From Lethocerus indicus (Eukaryota > Arthropoda > Insecta > Hemiptera > Belostomatidae), in NCBI GenBank assembly GCA_019843655.1, contig JACDQD010000006.1:28228246-28292245 (forward strand): a DNA stretch of 64,000 nucleotides, in the 5' to 3' direction. Each line of letters opens with the position of its first letter. Positions within the stretch are counted from its first letter, which is position 1. The position numbers and the translations under genes are program-made. A model generated the notes under the pieces. The model had not been told where the DNA came from. It did not search any database and worked only from the letters and a program-made list of their open reading frames with translations. Below are positions 1 to 12,735 of this stretch, piece after piece.

Positions 1-55
1 CGAACCTACAGTATATTCCAACCCCTCGCAGACCACAAAACAGGTATATCAAATT
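1..55. mobile_element. Foldback family, right-end fragment
   Basis: The window opens inside the terminal arm of the dispersed foldback family. CGAACCTACAGTATATTCCA and CCTCGCAGACCACAAAACAG are the same end sequence seen at about 35975-36030. The rest of this copy lies left of the window. Confidence 0.7.
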
Positions 56-224
56 AAATAAGGTATCTTATTTTGGATGGACAAAAAAATAAGATATTTT
101 CCGTTAATCCATAATTAAGTATAACACCTGGTGAAGACAGTCGAGAGGGTTCCTTTGAACGGAGGAAAGCCCCGATTTATTGGCACGAATAAATTTTGCT
201 GTAAACCGTAAGTGTAAACCATAC

Positions 225-433
225 CTGTTCCCAAATTTAATCGTACGCCTCCCAGAAATTCGTTACTGGCCAACCTATCGTGGTCCCAGATGGTGAGCTC
301 GAGGCTCCTCTCCTCGAGGTCGGTGAGGGTGAGGTTGGTGTAGGTGAAGGTGTGGTTCCAGGCCGGATTGCAGGTCCTGCGCAGTACAGGCGCCTTCTGC
401 TTCGAGCCCCTCCCCTTGTCCGGCAACAGGTAG
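225..433 (-). CDS. btsz: btsz exon: middle of C2B domain
   Basis: A 209-nt exon, 69 codons plus one base on each side, acceptor GTGCAG, donor GTATGG. It encodes YLLPDKGRGSKQKAPVLRRT, then CNPAWNHTFTYTNLTL and LELTIWDHDRLASNEFLGGV, ending RLNLGT. The polybasic strand, NPAWNHTF and WDHDRLASNEFLGGVRL are diagnostic of the C2B domain of synaptotagmin-like proteins. The remaining C-terminal strand and stop codon must lie on an exon left of the window. Positions 1-224 are intron apart from the foldback fragment at 1-55. Confidence 0.92.
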
Positions 434-469
434 CTGCACAGTACAGAGTACGGAAATTATTAATGGCAA

Positions 470-3170
470 TTATAAGGTTTTTGGACACAAAATCGAACCA
501 AAAATGCTGTTTTCAGCCCCAAGATCGACCCAAAAATGCGCTTTTTAGAGGCCCAAAATCGAGCCAAAAATGCGTTATTACACGTGCATGATCGCTCCAA
601 AAAATCCCGTTCTTAGGCCCAGAAAAGAGGTTTTAAGTAAGGCCCAAAAATGCGATTTCAAGGCCCAATAAGGGCCCAAAAATTCGGTTTTTAGGCGTAA
701 GATCAGTCCAAAAATGCTGTTTTTAGGGCCAAAAAGGGGATTTTAAGGAGCAAAATAGGCCTCAAATGCGCTTTTCAAGCTCAAAATAGACCCAAAAATG
801 CGCTTTTCAGAGGCCCAAAATCGACCCAAAAATGGGTTTTAAGGTGCATGATCGCTCCAAAAAATGCCGTTCTTAGGGCCAAAAATGAGGTTTTAAGTAA
901 GGCCCAAAAATGCGGTTTTTATGCGCATAATCGGTCCAAAAATGCTGTTTTTAGGCCCGAAATGGGGATTTTAAGCAGCAAAATAGGCCTCAAATGCGCT
1001 TTTCAAGCTCAAAATCGGCCCAAAAATGCTGTTCGTAGGCTCAAACAGGGGATTTTAAGGAGCAAAATAGGCCTCAAATTCGCTTTTTAGGCCCAAAATC
1101 GACCCAAAAATGCGTTTTAAGGTGCATGATCGCTCCAAAAAATGCCGTTCTTAGGCCTAAAAATGAGGTTTTAAGTAAGGCCCAAAAATGCGGTTTTTAT
1201 GCGCAAAATCGGTCCAAAAATGCTGTTTTTAGGCCCGAAAAAGGGGATTTTAAGGAACAAAATAGGCCTCAAATGTGCTTTTCAAGCTCAAAATCGGCCC
1301 AAAAATGCTGTTCTTAGGCCCAAAATCGACGCAAAAATGCTGTTCTTAGGCCCAAAAAGGGGATTTTAAGGAGCAAAATAGGCCTCAAATGCGCTTTTTA
1401 GGCTCAAAATCGACCCAAAAATGTGATTTTAAGGAGCAAAATAGGCCTCAAATGCGCTTTTCAAGCTCAAAATAGGCCCAAAAATGCTGTTCCTAGGCCC
1501 AAACAGGGGATTTTAAGGAGCAAAATAGGCCTCAAATGCGCTTTTCAAGCTCAAAATCGGCCCAAAAATGCTGTTCCTAGGCCCAAACAGGGGATTTTAA
1601 GGAGCAAAATAGGCCTCAAATGCGGTTTTCAGAGGCCCAAAATCGACCCAAAAATGCGTTTTAGGCATGAAAATCGTCCAAAAATGCTTCTTAGGGCCAA
1701 AATGAGGTTTTGGTGCCAAGGCCCAATGCGTTTATGCGCAAAATCCTCGAAAATGCTGTTCTAAGGCCCAAACAGGGGATTTAGGAGCAAAATAGGCCTC
1801 AAAATGCGCTTTTCAGGCTCAAAATCGGTCCAAAAATGCTGTTTTAGGCCCAAACAGAATTTTAAGGAGCAAGCAATATGGGCCTTTAAACATAGTCAGA
1901 GGCCCAAAATCGACCAAAATGCGTTCTTAGGTTTTAGGTGCAAAATCGCTCCAAAAATGCCGTTCTTGGGCCAAAAATGAGGTTTAAGTAAGGCCCAAAA
2001 TGCGGTTTTAGGCGCAAAATCCTGAAAAGGCTGTTTTAGGGCCAAAAGGGATTTTAAGGAGCATAATAGGCCTCAAATGCGCTTTTCAAGCTCAAAATCG
2101 CCCAAAAATGCGCTTTCAGAGGCCCAAACCAATCCAAAAATGCGTTTTTAGGTGCATGATCGCTCCAAAATGCCGTTCTTAGGCCTAAAATGAGGTTTTA
2201 AGTAAGGCCCAAAATGCGGTTTTATGCGCAAAACGTCCAAAAATGCTGTTTTAGCCCAAAGGGATTTTAAGAAGCATAGGCCTCAAATGAGGTTGCTGTT
2301 CCAGGCCAAAAGGAGATAAATAAAATTAAAAATGCAGTTTTAGGCGCAAAATCAGTCCAAAAGGCTGTTTTAGGCCCAAAAAGGAAACCCCTCCATGGAT
2401 TTTAAGCAGCAAAATAGGCCTCAAATGCGCTCAAAATTTTCCTTTGCCCAAAAGGCCCAAAATCGCCCCAAAAATGCCGTTCTTAGGCCCAAAATCGTCC
2501 CAAAATGAGTGAGGTTTTTTTAAAAGCCAGGTAAGGCCAAAATCGTTTTATGCCAAAATCCCCAAAATGCAAAAAAGGAGATTTTAAAAGCAAAATAGTC
2601 CTCAATGAAAATCGGTTTCAAGGCGCAATATAGGCCATATCGCTCAACAAGGGCCAAAATGAAAAGGGAATGCCCAAAATGCGGTTGAGTTCTTTGCCCA
2701 AAGGAAGTAGGCGCAAAATCGCCCAAAATGAGTTCTTTGGCCCAAAATCGACGCAAAAATGCTGTTTTAGGCAAAAAGGGTGTTAAGCGGTCCAAAAATG
2801 TTGTTGTTCTTAGGCCCAAAGGAGATTTGAAGGATCAAAATAGACCTAGACCTAAAATTGCCCAAAAAAAAATGCCGTTCGGCCCCAAAATGAGGTTTAA
2901 AAAGGCCCACAAACAAGCGTTTTTAGCCCTCAAATGAGCTTTTAGGCCCAAATTAAATCGTCAAAAATGAGGTTTTAAGTAAGGCAAAATCAGCCCAACA
3001 ATGAGCTTTATAGGGCCCAAAAATTTTAGGCGCATGGTTTTAGGCCCAATAATGTGGTTTTAGGCAAAAAATCGGCCTAAAATAAAATTTTTAGGCATAA
3101 ATCGGCCTAAAATGCGATTTTTAGGACCATAATCGCCAAAAATAAAGTCGTTCATGGGGCAAAATCGGCA
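470..3170. repeat. Left arm of satellite locus: degenerate tandem repeats ('GGCCCAAAAATGC' orientation)
   Basis: About 2.7 kb of short diverged repeats in which GGCCCAAAAATG and TTTTTAGGCCCAAAATCG recur. The basic unit appears to be near 21 bp, and a higher-order unit of 84 bp is visible at about 1423-1660, where one frame repeats a 28-residue pattern. The repeats become more broken with small deletions from about 1650 to 3100. The arm lies in the intron between the two C2B exons. The same repeat family is found in the opposite orientation at 10480-12735. Short ORFs on the plus strand here are by-products of the repeat. Confidence 0.85.
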
Positions 3171-3177
3171 AAAAATC

Positions 3178-6100
3178 CCAAAGTGAGTTACATTTGCCCC
3201 TGAAAGGAGAGCTGAAAAATCGAAAATTTTAAAAAAGTCGTCCGATTTCGCCCATATTCGGTCAAAAGTGGTCCCAAAGTGAGTTACATTTGCCCCTGAA
3301 AGGAGAGCTGAAAAATCGAAAATTTTAAAAAAGTCGTCCGATTTCGCCCATATTCGGTCAAAAGTGGTCCCAAAGTGAGTTACATTTGCCCCTGAAAGGA
3401 GAGCTGAAAAATCGAAAATTTTAAAAAAGTCGTCCGATTTCGCCCATATTCGGTCAAAAGTGGTCCCAAAGTGAGTTACATTTGCCCCTGAAAGGAGAGC
3501 TGAAAAATCGAAAATTTTAAAAAAGTCGTCCGATTTCGCCCATATTCGGTCAAAAGTGGTCCCAAAGTGAGTTACATTTGCCCCTGAAAGGAGAGCTGAA
3601 AAATCGAAAATTTTAAAAAAGTCGTCCGATTTCGCCCATATTCGGTCAAAAGTGGTCCCAAAGTGAGTTACATTTGCCCCTGAAAGGAGAGCTGAAAAAT
3701 CGAAAATTTTAAAAAAGTCGTCCGATTTCGCCCATATTCGGTCAAAAGTGGTCCCAAAGTGAGTTACATTTGCCCCTGAAAGGAGAGCTGAAAAATCGAA
3801 AATTTTAAAAAAGTCGTCCGATTTCGCCCATATTCGGTCAAAAGTGGTCCCAAAGTGAGTTACATTTGCCCCTGAAAGGAGAGCTGAAAAATCGAAAATT
3901 TTAAAAAAGTCGTCCGATTTCGCCATATTCGGTCAAAAGTGGTCCCAAAGTGAGTTACATTTGCCCCTGAAAGGAGAGCTGAAAAATCGAAAATTTTAAA
4001 AAAGTCGTCCGATTTCGCCCATATTCGGTCAAAAGTGGTCCCAAAGTGAGTTACATTTGCCCCTGAAAGGAGAGCTGAAAAATCGAAAATTTTAAAAAAG
4101 TCGTCCGATTTCGCCCATATTCGGTCAAAAGTGGTCCCAAAGTGAGTTACATTTGCCCCTGAAAGGAGAGCTGAAAAATCGAAAATTTTAAAAAAGTCGT
4201 CCGATTTCGCCCATATTCGGTCAAAAGTGGTCCCAAAGTGAGTTACATTTGCCCCTGAAAGGAGAGCTGAAAAATCGAAAATTTTAAAAAAGTCGTCCGA
4301 TTTCGCCCATATTCGGTCAAAAGTGGTCCCAAAGTGAGTTACATTTGCCCCTGAAAGGAGAGCTGAAAAATCGAAAATTTTAAAAAAGTCGTCCGATTTC
4401 GCCCATATTCGGTCAAAAGTGGTCCCAAAGTGAGTTACATTTGCCCCTGAAAGGAGAGCTGAAAAATCGAAAATTTTAAAAAAGTCGTCCGATTTCGCCC
4501 ATATTCGGTCAAAAGTGGTCCCAAAGTGAGTTACATTTGCCCCTGAAAGGAGAGCTGAAAAATCGAAAATTTTAAAAAAGTCGTCCGATTTCGCCCATAT
4601 TCGGTCAAAAGTGGTCCCAAAGTGAGTTACATTTGCCCCTGAAAGGAGAGCTGAAAAATCGAAAATTTTAAAAAAGTCGTCCGATTTCGCCCATATTCGG
4701 TCAAAAGTGGTCCCAAAGTGAGTTACATTTGCCCCTGAAAGGAGAGCTGAAAAATCGAAAATTTTAAAAAAGTCGTCCGATTTCGCCCATATTCGGTCAA
4801 AAGTGGTCCCAAAGTGAGTTACATTTGCCCCTGAAAGGAGAGCTGAAAAATCGAAAATTTTAAAAAAGTCGTCCGATTTCGCCCATATTCGGTCAAAAGT
4901 TTCGCCCATATTTTTAAAAAGTCGGTCAAAGTGGTCCCAAAGTGAGTTACATTTGCCCCTGAAAGGAGAGCTGAAAAATCGAAAATTTTAAAAAGTCGTC
5001 CGAAAAGTTTCGCCCATATTCGGTCAAAAGTGGTCCCAAAGTGAGTTACATTTGCCCCTGAAAGGAGAGCTGAAAAATCGAAAATTTTAAAAAAGTCGTC
5101 CGATTTCGCCCATATTCGGTCAAAAGTGGTCCCAAAGTGAGTTACATTTGCCCCTGAAAGGAGAGCTGAAAAATCGAAAATTTTAAAAAAGTCGTCCGAT
5201 TTCGCCCATATTCGGTCAAAAGTGGTCCCAAAGTGAGTTACATTTGCCCCTGAAAGGAGAGCTGAAAAATCGAAAATTTTAAAAAAGTCGTCCGATTTCG
5301 CCCATATTCGGTCAAAAGTGGTCCCAAAGTGAGTTACATTTGCCCCTGAAAGGAGAGCTGAAAAATCGAAAATTTTAAAAAAGTCGTCCGATTTCGCCCA
5401 TATTCGGTCAAAAGTGGTCCCAAAGTGAGTTACATTTGCCCCTGAAAGGAGAGCTGAAAAATCGAAAATTTTAAAAAAGTCGTCCGATTTCGCCCATATT
5501 CGGTCAAAAGTGGTCCCAAAGTGAGTTACATTTGCCCCTGAAAGAGAGCTGAGCTGAAAAAAAGTGGTCCCATCGAAAATTTTTTAAAAAGTCGTCCGAT
5601 TTCGCCCATATTCGGTCAAAAGTGGTCCCAAAGTGAGTTACATTTGCCCCTGAAAGGAGAGCTGAAAAATCGAAAATTTTAAAAAAGTCGTCCGATTTCG
5701 CCCATATTCGCCCATATTCGGTCAAAATTTTAAAAAGTCGTCCGGTCCCAAAGTGAGTTACATTTGCCCCTGAAAGGAGAGCTGAAAAATCGAAAATTTT
5801 AAAAAAGTCGTCCGATTTCGCCCATATTCGGTCAAAAGTGGTCCCAAAGTGAGTTACATTTGCCCCTGAAAGGAGAGCTGAAAAATCGAAAATTTTAAAA
5901 AAGTCGTCCGATTTCGCCCATATTCGGTCAAAAGTGGTCCCAAAGTGAGTTACATTTGCCCCTGAAATGAGAAAATTTTAAAAAGCTGAAAAAAAGTCGA
6001 AAATTTTAAAAAAGTCGTCCGTGAGTTACATCGCCGAAAATTTTAAAAAGTCGTCCGATATTCGGTCAAAAGTGGTCCCAAAGTGAGGTCCCAAAGTGAA

Positions 6101-9100
6101 AATTAGTTACATTTGCCCCTGAAAGGAGAGCTGAAAAATCGAAAATTTTAAAAAAGTCGTCCGATTTCGCCCATATTCGGTCAAAAGTGGTCCCAAAGTG
6201 AGTTACATTTGCCCCTGAAAGGAGAGCTGAAAAATCGAAAATTTTAAAAAAGTCGTCCGATTTCGCCCATATTCGGTCAAAAGTGGTCCCAAAGTGGTCC
6301 CAAAGGAGAGCTGAGTTTTAAAAAGTCGTCCGATTTCGCCCATATTCGGTCAAAAGTGGTCCCAAAGTGAGTTACATTTGCCCCTGAAAGGAGAGCTGAA
6401 AAATCGAAAATTTTAAAAAAGTCGTCCGATTTCGCCCATATTCTGAAAGGAGAGCTGAAAAATCGAAAATTTTAAAAAAGTCGTCCGATTTCGCCCATAT
6501 TCGGTCAAAAGTGGTCCCAAAGTGAGTTACATTTGCCCCTGAAAGGAGAGCTGAAAAATCGAAAATTTTAAAAAAGTCGTCCGATTTCGCCCATATTCGG
6601 TCAAAAGTGGTCCCAAAGTGAGTTACATTTGCCCCTGAAAGGAGAGCTGAAAGTGAGTTACATTTGCCCCTGAAAGAGCTGAAAAATCGAAAATCGTCCG
6701 ATTTCGCCCATATTCGGTCAAAAGTGGTCCCAAAGTGAGTTACATTTGCCCTGAAAGAGAGCTGAAAATCGAAAATTAAAAGTCGTCCGATTTCGCCCAT
6801 ATTCGGTCAAAAGTGGTCCCAAAGTGAGTTACATTTGCCCTGCTGAAAAATCCGTCCGATATATTCAAAAGTGGTCCCAAAGTGAGTTACATTTGCCCCT
6901 GAAAGGAGAGCTGAAAAATCGAAAATTTTAAAAAGTCGTCCGATTTCGCCCATATTCGGTCAAAAGTGGTCCCAAAGTGAGTTACATTTGGTGAAAAATC
7001 GAAAAGTGGTCCCAAAGTGAGTTACATTTGCCCCTGAAAGGAGAGCTATTCGGTCAAAAGTGGTCCCAAAGAAAAATCGAAAATTTTAAAAAGTCGTCCG
7101 ATTTCGCCCATATTCGGTCAAAAGTGGTCCCAAAGTGAAAATCGAAAATTTTAAAAAGTCGTCCGATTTCGCCCATATTCGGTCAAAAGTGGTCCCAAAG
7201 TGAGTTACATTTGCAAAGGAGAGCTGAAAAATCGAAAATGCCCCTGAAAGGAGAGCTGAAAAATCGAAAATTTTAAAAAGTAAAAAGTCGTCCGATTTTT
7301 TAAAAGTCGTCCGATTTCGCCCATATTCGGTCAAAAGTGGTCCCAAAGTGAGTTACATTTGCCCCTGAAAGCAGAGAGCTCAAAATCGAAATTTAAAAAG
7401 TCGTCCGATTTCGCCCATATTCGGTCAAAAGTGGTCCCAAAGTGAGTTACATTTGCCCCTGAAAGGAGAGCTGAAAAATCGAAAATTTTAAAAAAGTCGT
7501 CCGATTTCGCCCATATTCGGTCAAAAGTGGTCCCAAAGTGAGTTACATTTGCCCCTGAAAGGAGAGCTGAAAAATCGAAAATTTTAAAAAAGTCGTCCGA
7601 TTTCGCCCATATTCGGTCAAAAGTGGTCCCAAAGTGAGTTACATTTGCCCCTGAAAGGAGAGCTGAAAAATCGAAAATTTTAAAAAAGTCGTCCGATTTC
7701 GCCCATATTCGGTCAAAAGTGGTCCCAAAGTGAGTTACATTTGCCCTGAAAGGAGAGCTGAAAAATCGAAAATTTTAAAAAAGTCGTCCGATTTCGCCCA
7801 TATTCGGTCAAAAGTGGTCCCAAAGTGAGTTACATTTGCCCCTGAAAGGAGAGCTGAAAAATCGAAAATTTTAAAAAGTCGTCCGATTTCGCCCATATTC
7901 GGTCAAAAGTGGTCCCAAAGTGAGTTACATTTGCCCCTGAAAGGAGAGCTGAAAAATCGAAAATTTTAAAAAAGTCGTCCGATTTCGCCCATATTCGGTC
8001 AAAAGTGGTCATTTGCCCCTGAAAGGAGAGCTGAAAAATCGAAAATTTTAAAAAGTCGTCCGATTTCGCCCATATTCGGTCAAAAGTGGTCCCAAAGTGA
8101 AAAAAGAGAGCTGAAAAATCGAAAATTTAAAAAGTTTAAAAAGTCGTCCGATTTTTTAAAAAGTCGCCCATATTCGGTCAAAAGTCAAAAGTGCCCAAAG
8201 AGTTAAAATTTTAAAAAGTCGTTTGCCCCTGAAAGGAGAGCTGAAAAATCGAAAATTTTAAAAAGTCGTCCGATTTCGCCCATATTCGGTCAAAAGTGGT
8301 CCCAAAGTGAGTTACATTTGCCCCTGAAAGGAGAGCTGAAAAATCGAAAATTTTAAAAAAGTCGTCCGATTTCGCCCATATTCGGTCAAAAGTGGTCCCA
8401 AAGTGAGTTACATTTGCCCCTGAAAGGAGAGTCGAAAAATTTTAAAAAGTCGTCCGATTTCGCCCATCGAAAATTTTAAAAAGTCGTTTTAAAAAAAAGT
8501 CGTCCGATTTCCGATTTCGCCCATATCGAAAATTTTAAAAGTCGTCCGATTTCGCCCATATTCGGTCAAAAAGTGGTCCCAAAGTGAGTTACATTTGCCC
8601 CTGAAAGGAGAGCTGAAAAGAAAATTTAAAATTTTCGATTTTCCAAAAGTGTCGCCAGATTTGCCCCTATTCAAAGCAAAAGTGTCCAAAGTGAGATTAC
8701 ATTTGCCTGAAAGGAAACTAAAAATCGAAAATTTTTTTTCAAAAAGAAATGATCGCGAATTTGCCCATTTCGCCATCAAAAGTGTCCCAAAGTGAGTTAC
8801 GCCTGAAAGGAGCTGAAAAATCGAAAATTTAAAAACGTCGTCTCGATTTCCGCCCCATATTCGGGTCAAAAGTGGTCCCAAAGTGAGTTACATTTGCCCC
8901 TGAAAGGAGAGCTGAAAAATCGAAAATTTTAAAAAAGTCGTCCGATTTCGCCCATATTCGGTCAAAAGTGGTCCCAAAGTGAGTTACATTTGCCCCTGAA
9001 AGGAGAGCTGAAAAATCGAAAATTTTAAAAAAGTCGTCCGATTTCGCCCATATTCGGTCAAAAGTGGTCCCAAAGTGAGTTACATTTGCCCCTGAAAGGA

Positions 9101-10478
9101 GAGCTGAAAAATCGAAAATTTTAAAAAAGTCGTCCGATTTCGCCCATATTCGGTCAAAAGTGGTCCCAAAGTGAGTTACATTTGCCCCTGAAAGGAGAGC
9201 TGAAAAATCGAAAATTTTAAAAAAGTCGTCCGATTTCGCCCATATTCGGTCAAAAGTGGTCCCAAAGTGAGTTACATTTGCCCCTGAAAGGAGAGCTGAA
9301 AAATCGAAAATTTTAAAAAAGTCGTCCGATTTCGCCCATATTCGGTCAAAAGTGGTCCCAAAGTGAGTTACATTTGCCCCTGAAAGGAGAGCTGAAAAAT
9401 CGAAAATTTTAAAAAAGTCGTCCGATTTCGCCCATATTCGGTCAAAAGTGGTCCCAAAGTGAGTTACATTTGCCCCTGAAAGGAGAGCTGAAAAATCGAA
9501 AATTTTAAAAAAGTCGTCCGATTTCGCCCATATTCGGTCAAAAGTGGTCCCAAAGTGAGTTACATTTGCCCCTGAAAGGAGAGCTGAAAAATCGAAAATT
9601 TTAAAAAAGTCGTCCGATTTCGCCCATATTCGGTCAAAAGTGGTCCCAAAGTGAGTTACATTTGCCCCTGAAAGGAGAGCTGAAAAATCGAAAATTTTAA
9701 AAAAGTCGTCCGATTTCGCCCATATTCGGTCAAAAGTGGTCCCAAAGTGAGTTACATTTGCCCCTGAAAGGAGAGCTGAAAAATCGAAAATTTTAAAAAA
9801 GTCGTCCGATTTCGCCCATATTCGGTCAAAAGTGGTCCCAAAGTGAGTTACATTTGCCCCTGAAAGGAGAGCTGAAAAATCGAAAATTTTAAAAAAGTCG
9901 TCCGATTTCGCCCATATTCGGTCAAAAGTGGTCCCAAAGTGAGTTACATTTGCCCCTGAAAGGAGAGCTGAAAAATCGAAAATTTTAAAAAAGTCGTCCG
10001 ATTTCGCCCATATTCGGTCAAAAGTGGTCCCAAAGTGAGTTACATTTGCCCCTGAAAGGAGAGCTGAAAAATCGAAAATTTTAAAAAAGTCGTCCGATTT
10101 CGCCCATATTCGGTCAAAAGTGGTCCCAAAGTGAGTTACATTTGCCCCTGAAAGGAGAGCTGAAAAATCGAAAATTTTAAAAAAGTCGTCCGATTTCGCC
10201 CATATTCGGTCAAAAGTGGTCCCAAAGTGAGTTACATTTGCCCCTGAAAGGAGAGCTGAAAAATCGAAAATTTTAAAAACGTCGTCCGATTTCGCCCATA
10301 TTCGGTCAAAAGTGGTCCCAAAGTGAGTTACATTTGCCCCTGAAAGGAGAGCTGAAAAATCGAAAATTTTAAAAAAGTCGTCCGATTTCGCCCATATTCG
10401 GTCAAAAGTGGTCCCACCTCGTCTAAAAATCATAAAACGCCTAAAAAGTGGTCCCAAAGTGAGTTACATTTGCCCTAT
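3178..10478. repeat. 96-bp satellite tandem array
   Basis: About 7.3 kb of a 96-bp unit that starts CCCAAAGTGAGTTACATTTG, continues through CTGAAAGGAGAGCTGAAAAA and ends near CATATTCGGTCAAAAGTG. Blocks at 3178-4900 (about 18 units) and 8880-10410 (about 16 units) are almost identical copy to copy. Shorter clean blocks lie at about 5035-5535 and 7425-8010. Between these (about 5540-7420 and 8010-8880) units are truncated, shuffled and fused. Because 96 is a multiple of three, the minus strand has long ORFs made only of a 32-residue repeat; these are not counted as genes. Confidence 0.95.
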
Positions 10479-10479
10479 G

Positions 10480-12735
10480 GAGTAAAAAATTTTTGGTCGA
10501 AAGTCGTTTTTGGACTAAAAACCCGATTTTTGGCCTAAAACCTCGTCAAAAATTTTAAAGGCGTCAAATTTTGGGCCTAAAACACAGCATTTAAAAGGGC
10601 CAATTGGCGTCTAAAAACCTCATTTTTGGGCCTAAAACCTCAATGGTCATTTTGGGCCTAAAAACGTTTTTAATTTTGGGTTACGTCGATTTTGGGCTAA
10701 AAACAGCATTTGGCAATTTGGCGTCTAAAGTCATTTTGGGCCTAAAACAGCATTTTTGGGCCTAAAAATCTAATTTTGGGCCTAAAACCTCATTTTAGGT
10801 CAATTTTGCCTAAAAACAGCATTTTTGGCCAATATTTTAAGCAATTATGGCCTAAAACCTTATTTTAGGCCTTTTGCGTCTAAAATCATTTTGGGCCTAA
10901 AACAGCATTTTAGGCCTAAAACCCTAAAACTTTTGGGCCTAAAAACCCCATTTTTGGGCCTAAAAACCTCATTTTTGGGCTGAAATGGCATAAAAACGCC
11001 ATTTTTGGGCCTAAAAACCGCATTTTTCGGTCGTTTTTGGGCCTAAATACCTCATTTTTAGGTCGATTTTGGGCCTAAAAACAGCATTTTATGGCCAATT
11101 TGGCGTCTAAAACCCTTATTTTTGGGCCTAAAAACGTCATTTTTGGGCCTAAAAACAGCATTTTAGGGCCAATTTGGCGTCTAAAACCCTAATTTTTGGG
11201 CCTAAAAACCTCATTTGTGGGTCTAAAAACGTCATTTTTGGGTCGATTTTGGGCCTAAAAACAGCATTTTTAGGCCAATTTGGGTCAAAACAGTATTTTA
11301 GGCAATTATTGGCCTAAAACCCGCATTTTAGGGGCCAATTTTGCGTCTAAAAACCTCATTTTGGGCCTAAAAACCTCATTTTGGGCCTAAAACCTCATTT
11401 TGGGCCTGAAACCTTATTTTGGGCCTAAATTCATTTTGGGCCTAAAACCTCATTTTGGGCTGAAATGGGCCTAAATTCATTTTGGGCCTAAAACCTCATT
11501 TTGGGCTGAAATGGCATAAAAACGTCATTTTTGGGCCTAAAAACCGCATTTTCGGTCGTTTTGGACTAAATACCTCATTTTAGGTCGATTTTGGGCCTAA
11601 AACAGCATTTTATGGCCAATTTGGCGTCTAAAACCCTCATTTTTGGGCCTAAAACGCTCATTTTTGGGCCTAAAACCTCAATTTTGGACCTAAAAAACCT
11701 CATTTTGGGCCTAAAAACATTTTAGGGCAAAACCTTTTGGCGTCTAAAACCCTTATTTTTGGGCCTAAAACCTCATTTTGGGCTGAAATGGCAAAACCTT
11801 TTTGGCCTAAAACCGCATTTTCAGTCGTTTTGGGCCTAAAACCTCATTTTAGTCATTTTGGGCCTAAAACAACATTTTAGACCAATTTGGCGTCTAAAAC
11901 CTTTTTGGGCCTAAAAACCTCATTTGTGGGCCTAGAAACGTCATTTTTGGGTCGATTTTGGGCCTAAAAACAGCATTTTTGGGCCAATTTGGAGTCTAAA
12001 ACCCTCATGCTTGGGCCTAAAAACCCCATTTTTGGGCCCAAAAACGTCATTTTTGGGTCGATTTTGGGCCTAAAAAGAGAATTTTTGGGCCAATTTGGCG
12101 TCTAAAAACAGCATTATTGGGCCTAAAAACCTCATTTTTGGGCCTAAAAACCTCAATTTTGGACTGATTTATTTATTATTATTTGGACGGCTTTTTTGGG
12201 CCTATTTTGCGGCTAAAAACCGCCTTTTTGGACCTAAAAACCGATCTTTCGGGGCGATTTTGGACTATAAACCACGTTTGGGTCGATTTTGGGCCTAAAA
12301 CAGCATTTTTGGGCCAATTTGGGGCCTTAAAACCACATATTTAGGCCAATTTTCGCAAAAAAACCGCATTTTTGGTTTGATTTTAGGCCTAAAACTGCAT
12401 TTTTGGGCCGATTTTGCGTCTAATTCCTCATTTTTGGCCCTTAAAACAACATATTTGGGCCGATTTTCGCCAAAAAACTGCATTTCTGGGCCGATTTTGC
12501 GTCTAAAGCCTCATTTTTGGCCCTTAAAACCACATATTTGGGCCGATTTTGCGCCTAAAAACCCCCTTTTTGGGCAATTTTACGTCTAGAGACCTCATTC
12601 TTGGGCCTAAAAGCCTCATTTTTGGCATGAAAACCTCATTTTTGAGCCTAAAAACGCATTTTCGGTGCGATGATGCGCCTAAAAGCCGTATTTTTGGGCA
12701 AATTTTGCGCCCGAAAACCTTTTTCACCCCAACAA
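10480..12735. repeat. Right arm of satellite locus: degenerate tandem repeats ('GCATTTTTGGGCC' orientation)
   Basis: About 2.25 kb of roughly 21-bp repeats of the form TTTTTGGGCCTAAAAACCTC, with variants ending in GTCAT, CAGCAT or CGCAT and interspersed TTTTGGGTCGATTTTGGGCC. These are the reverse complement of the motifs in the left arm. The repeat stops abruptly near 12735, after which ordinary AT-rich intron runs to the exon at 13101. Confidence 0.85.

Noticed and set aside
848..1764. Plus-strand ORFs with repeated R-S-K-I-G-L-K residues
   Set aside because: Products of the 84-bp higher-order repeat in the left arm; frames break wherever units have small indels.
3060..10457. Three long minus-strand ORFs (288, 349, 542 residues) as repeat-protein genes
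   Set aside because: They consist only of the 96-bp satellite read in its one stop-free frame, lie wholly inside an intron and have no independent start or splice context.
3178..10478. CRISPR array
   Set aside because: Units are contiguous with no unique spacers, and the context is a eukaryotic gene.
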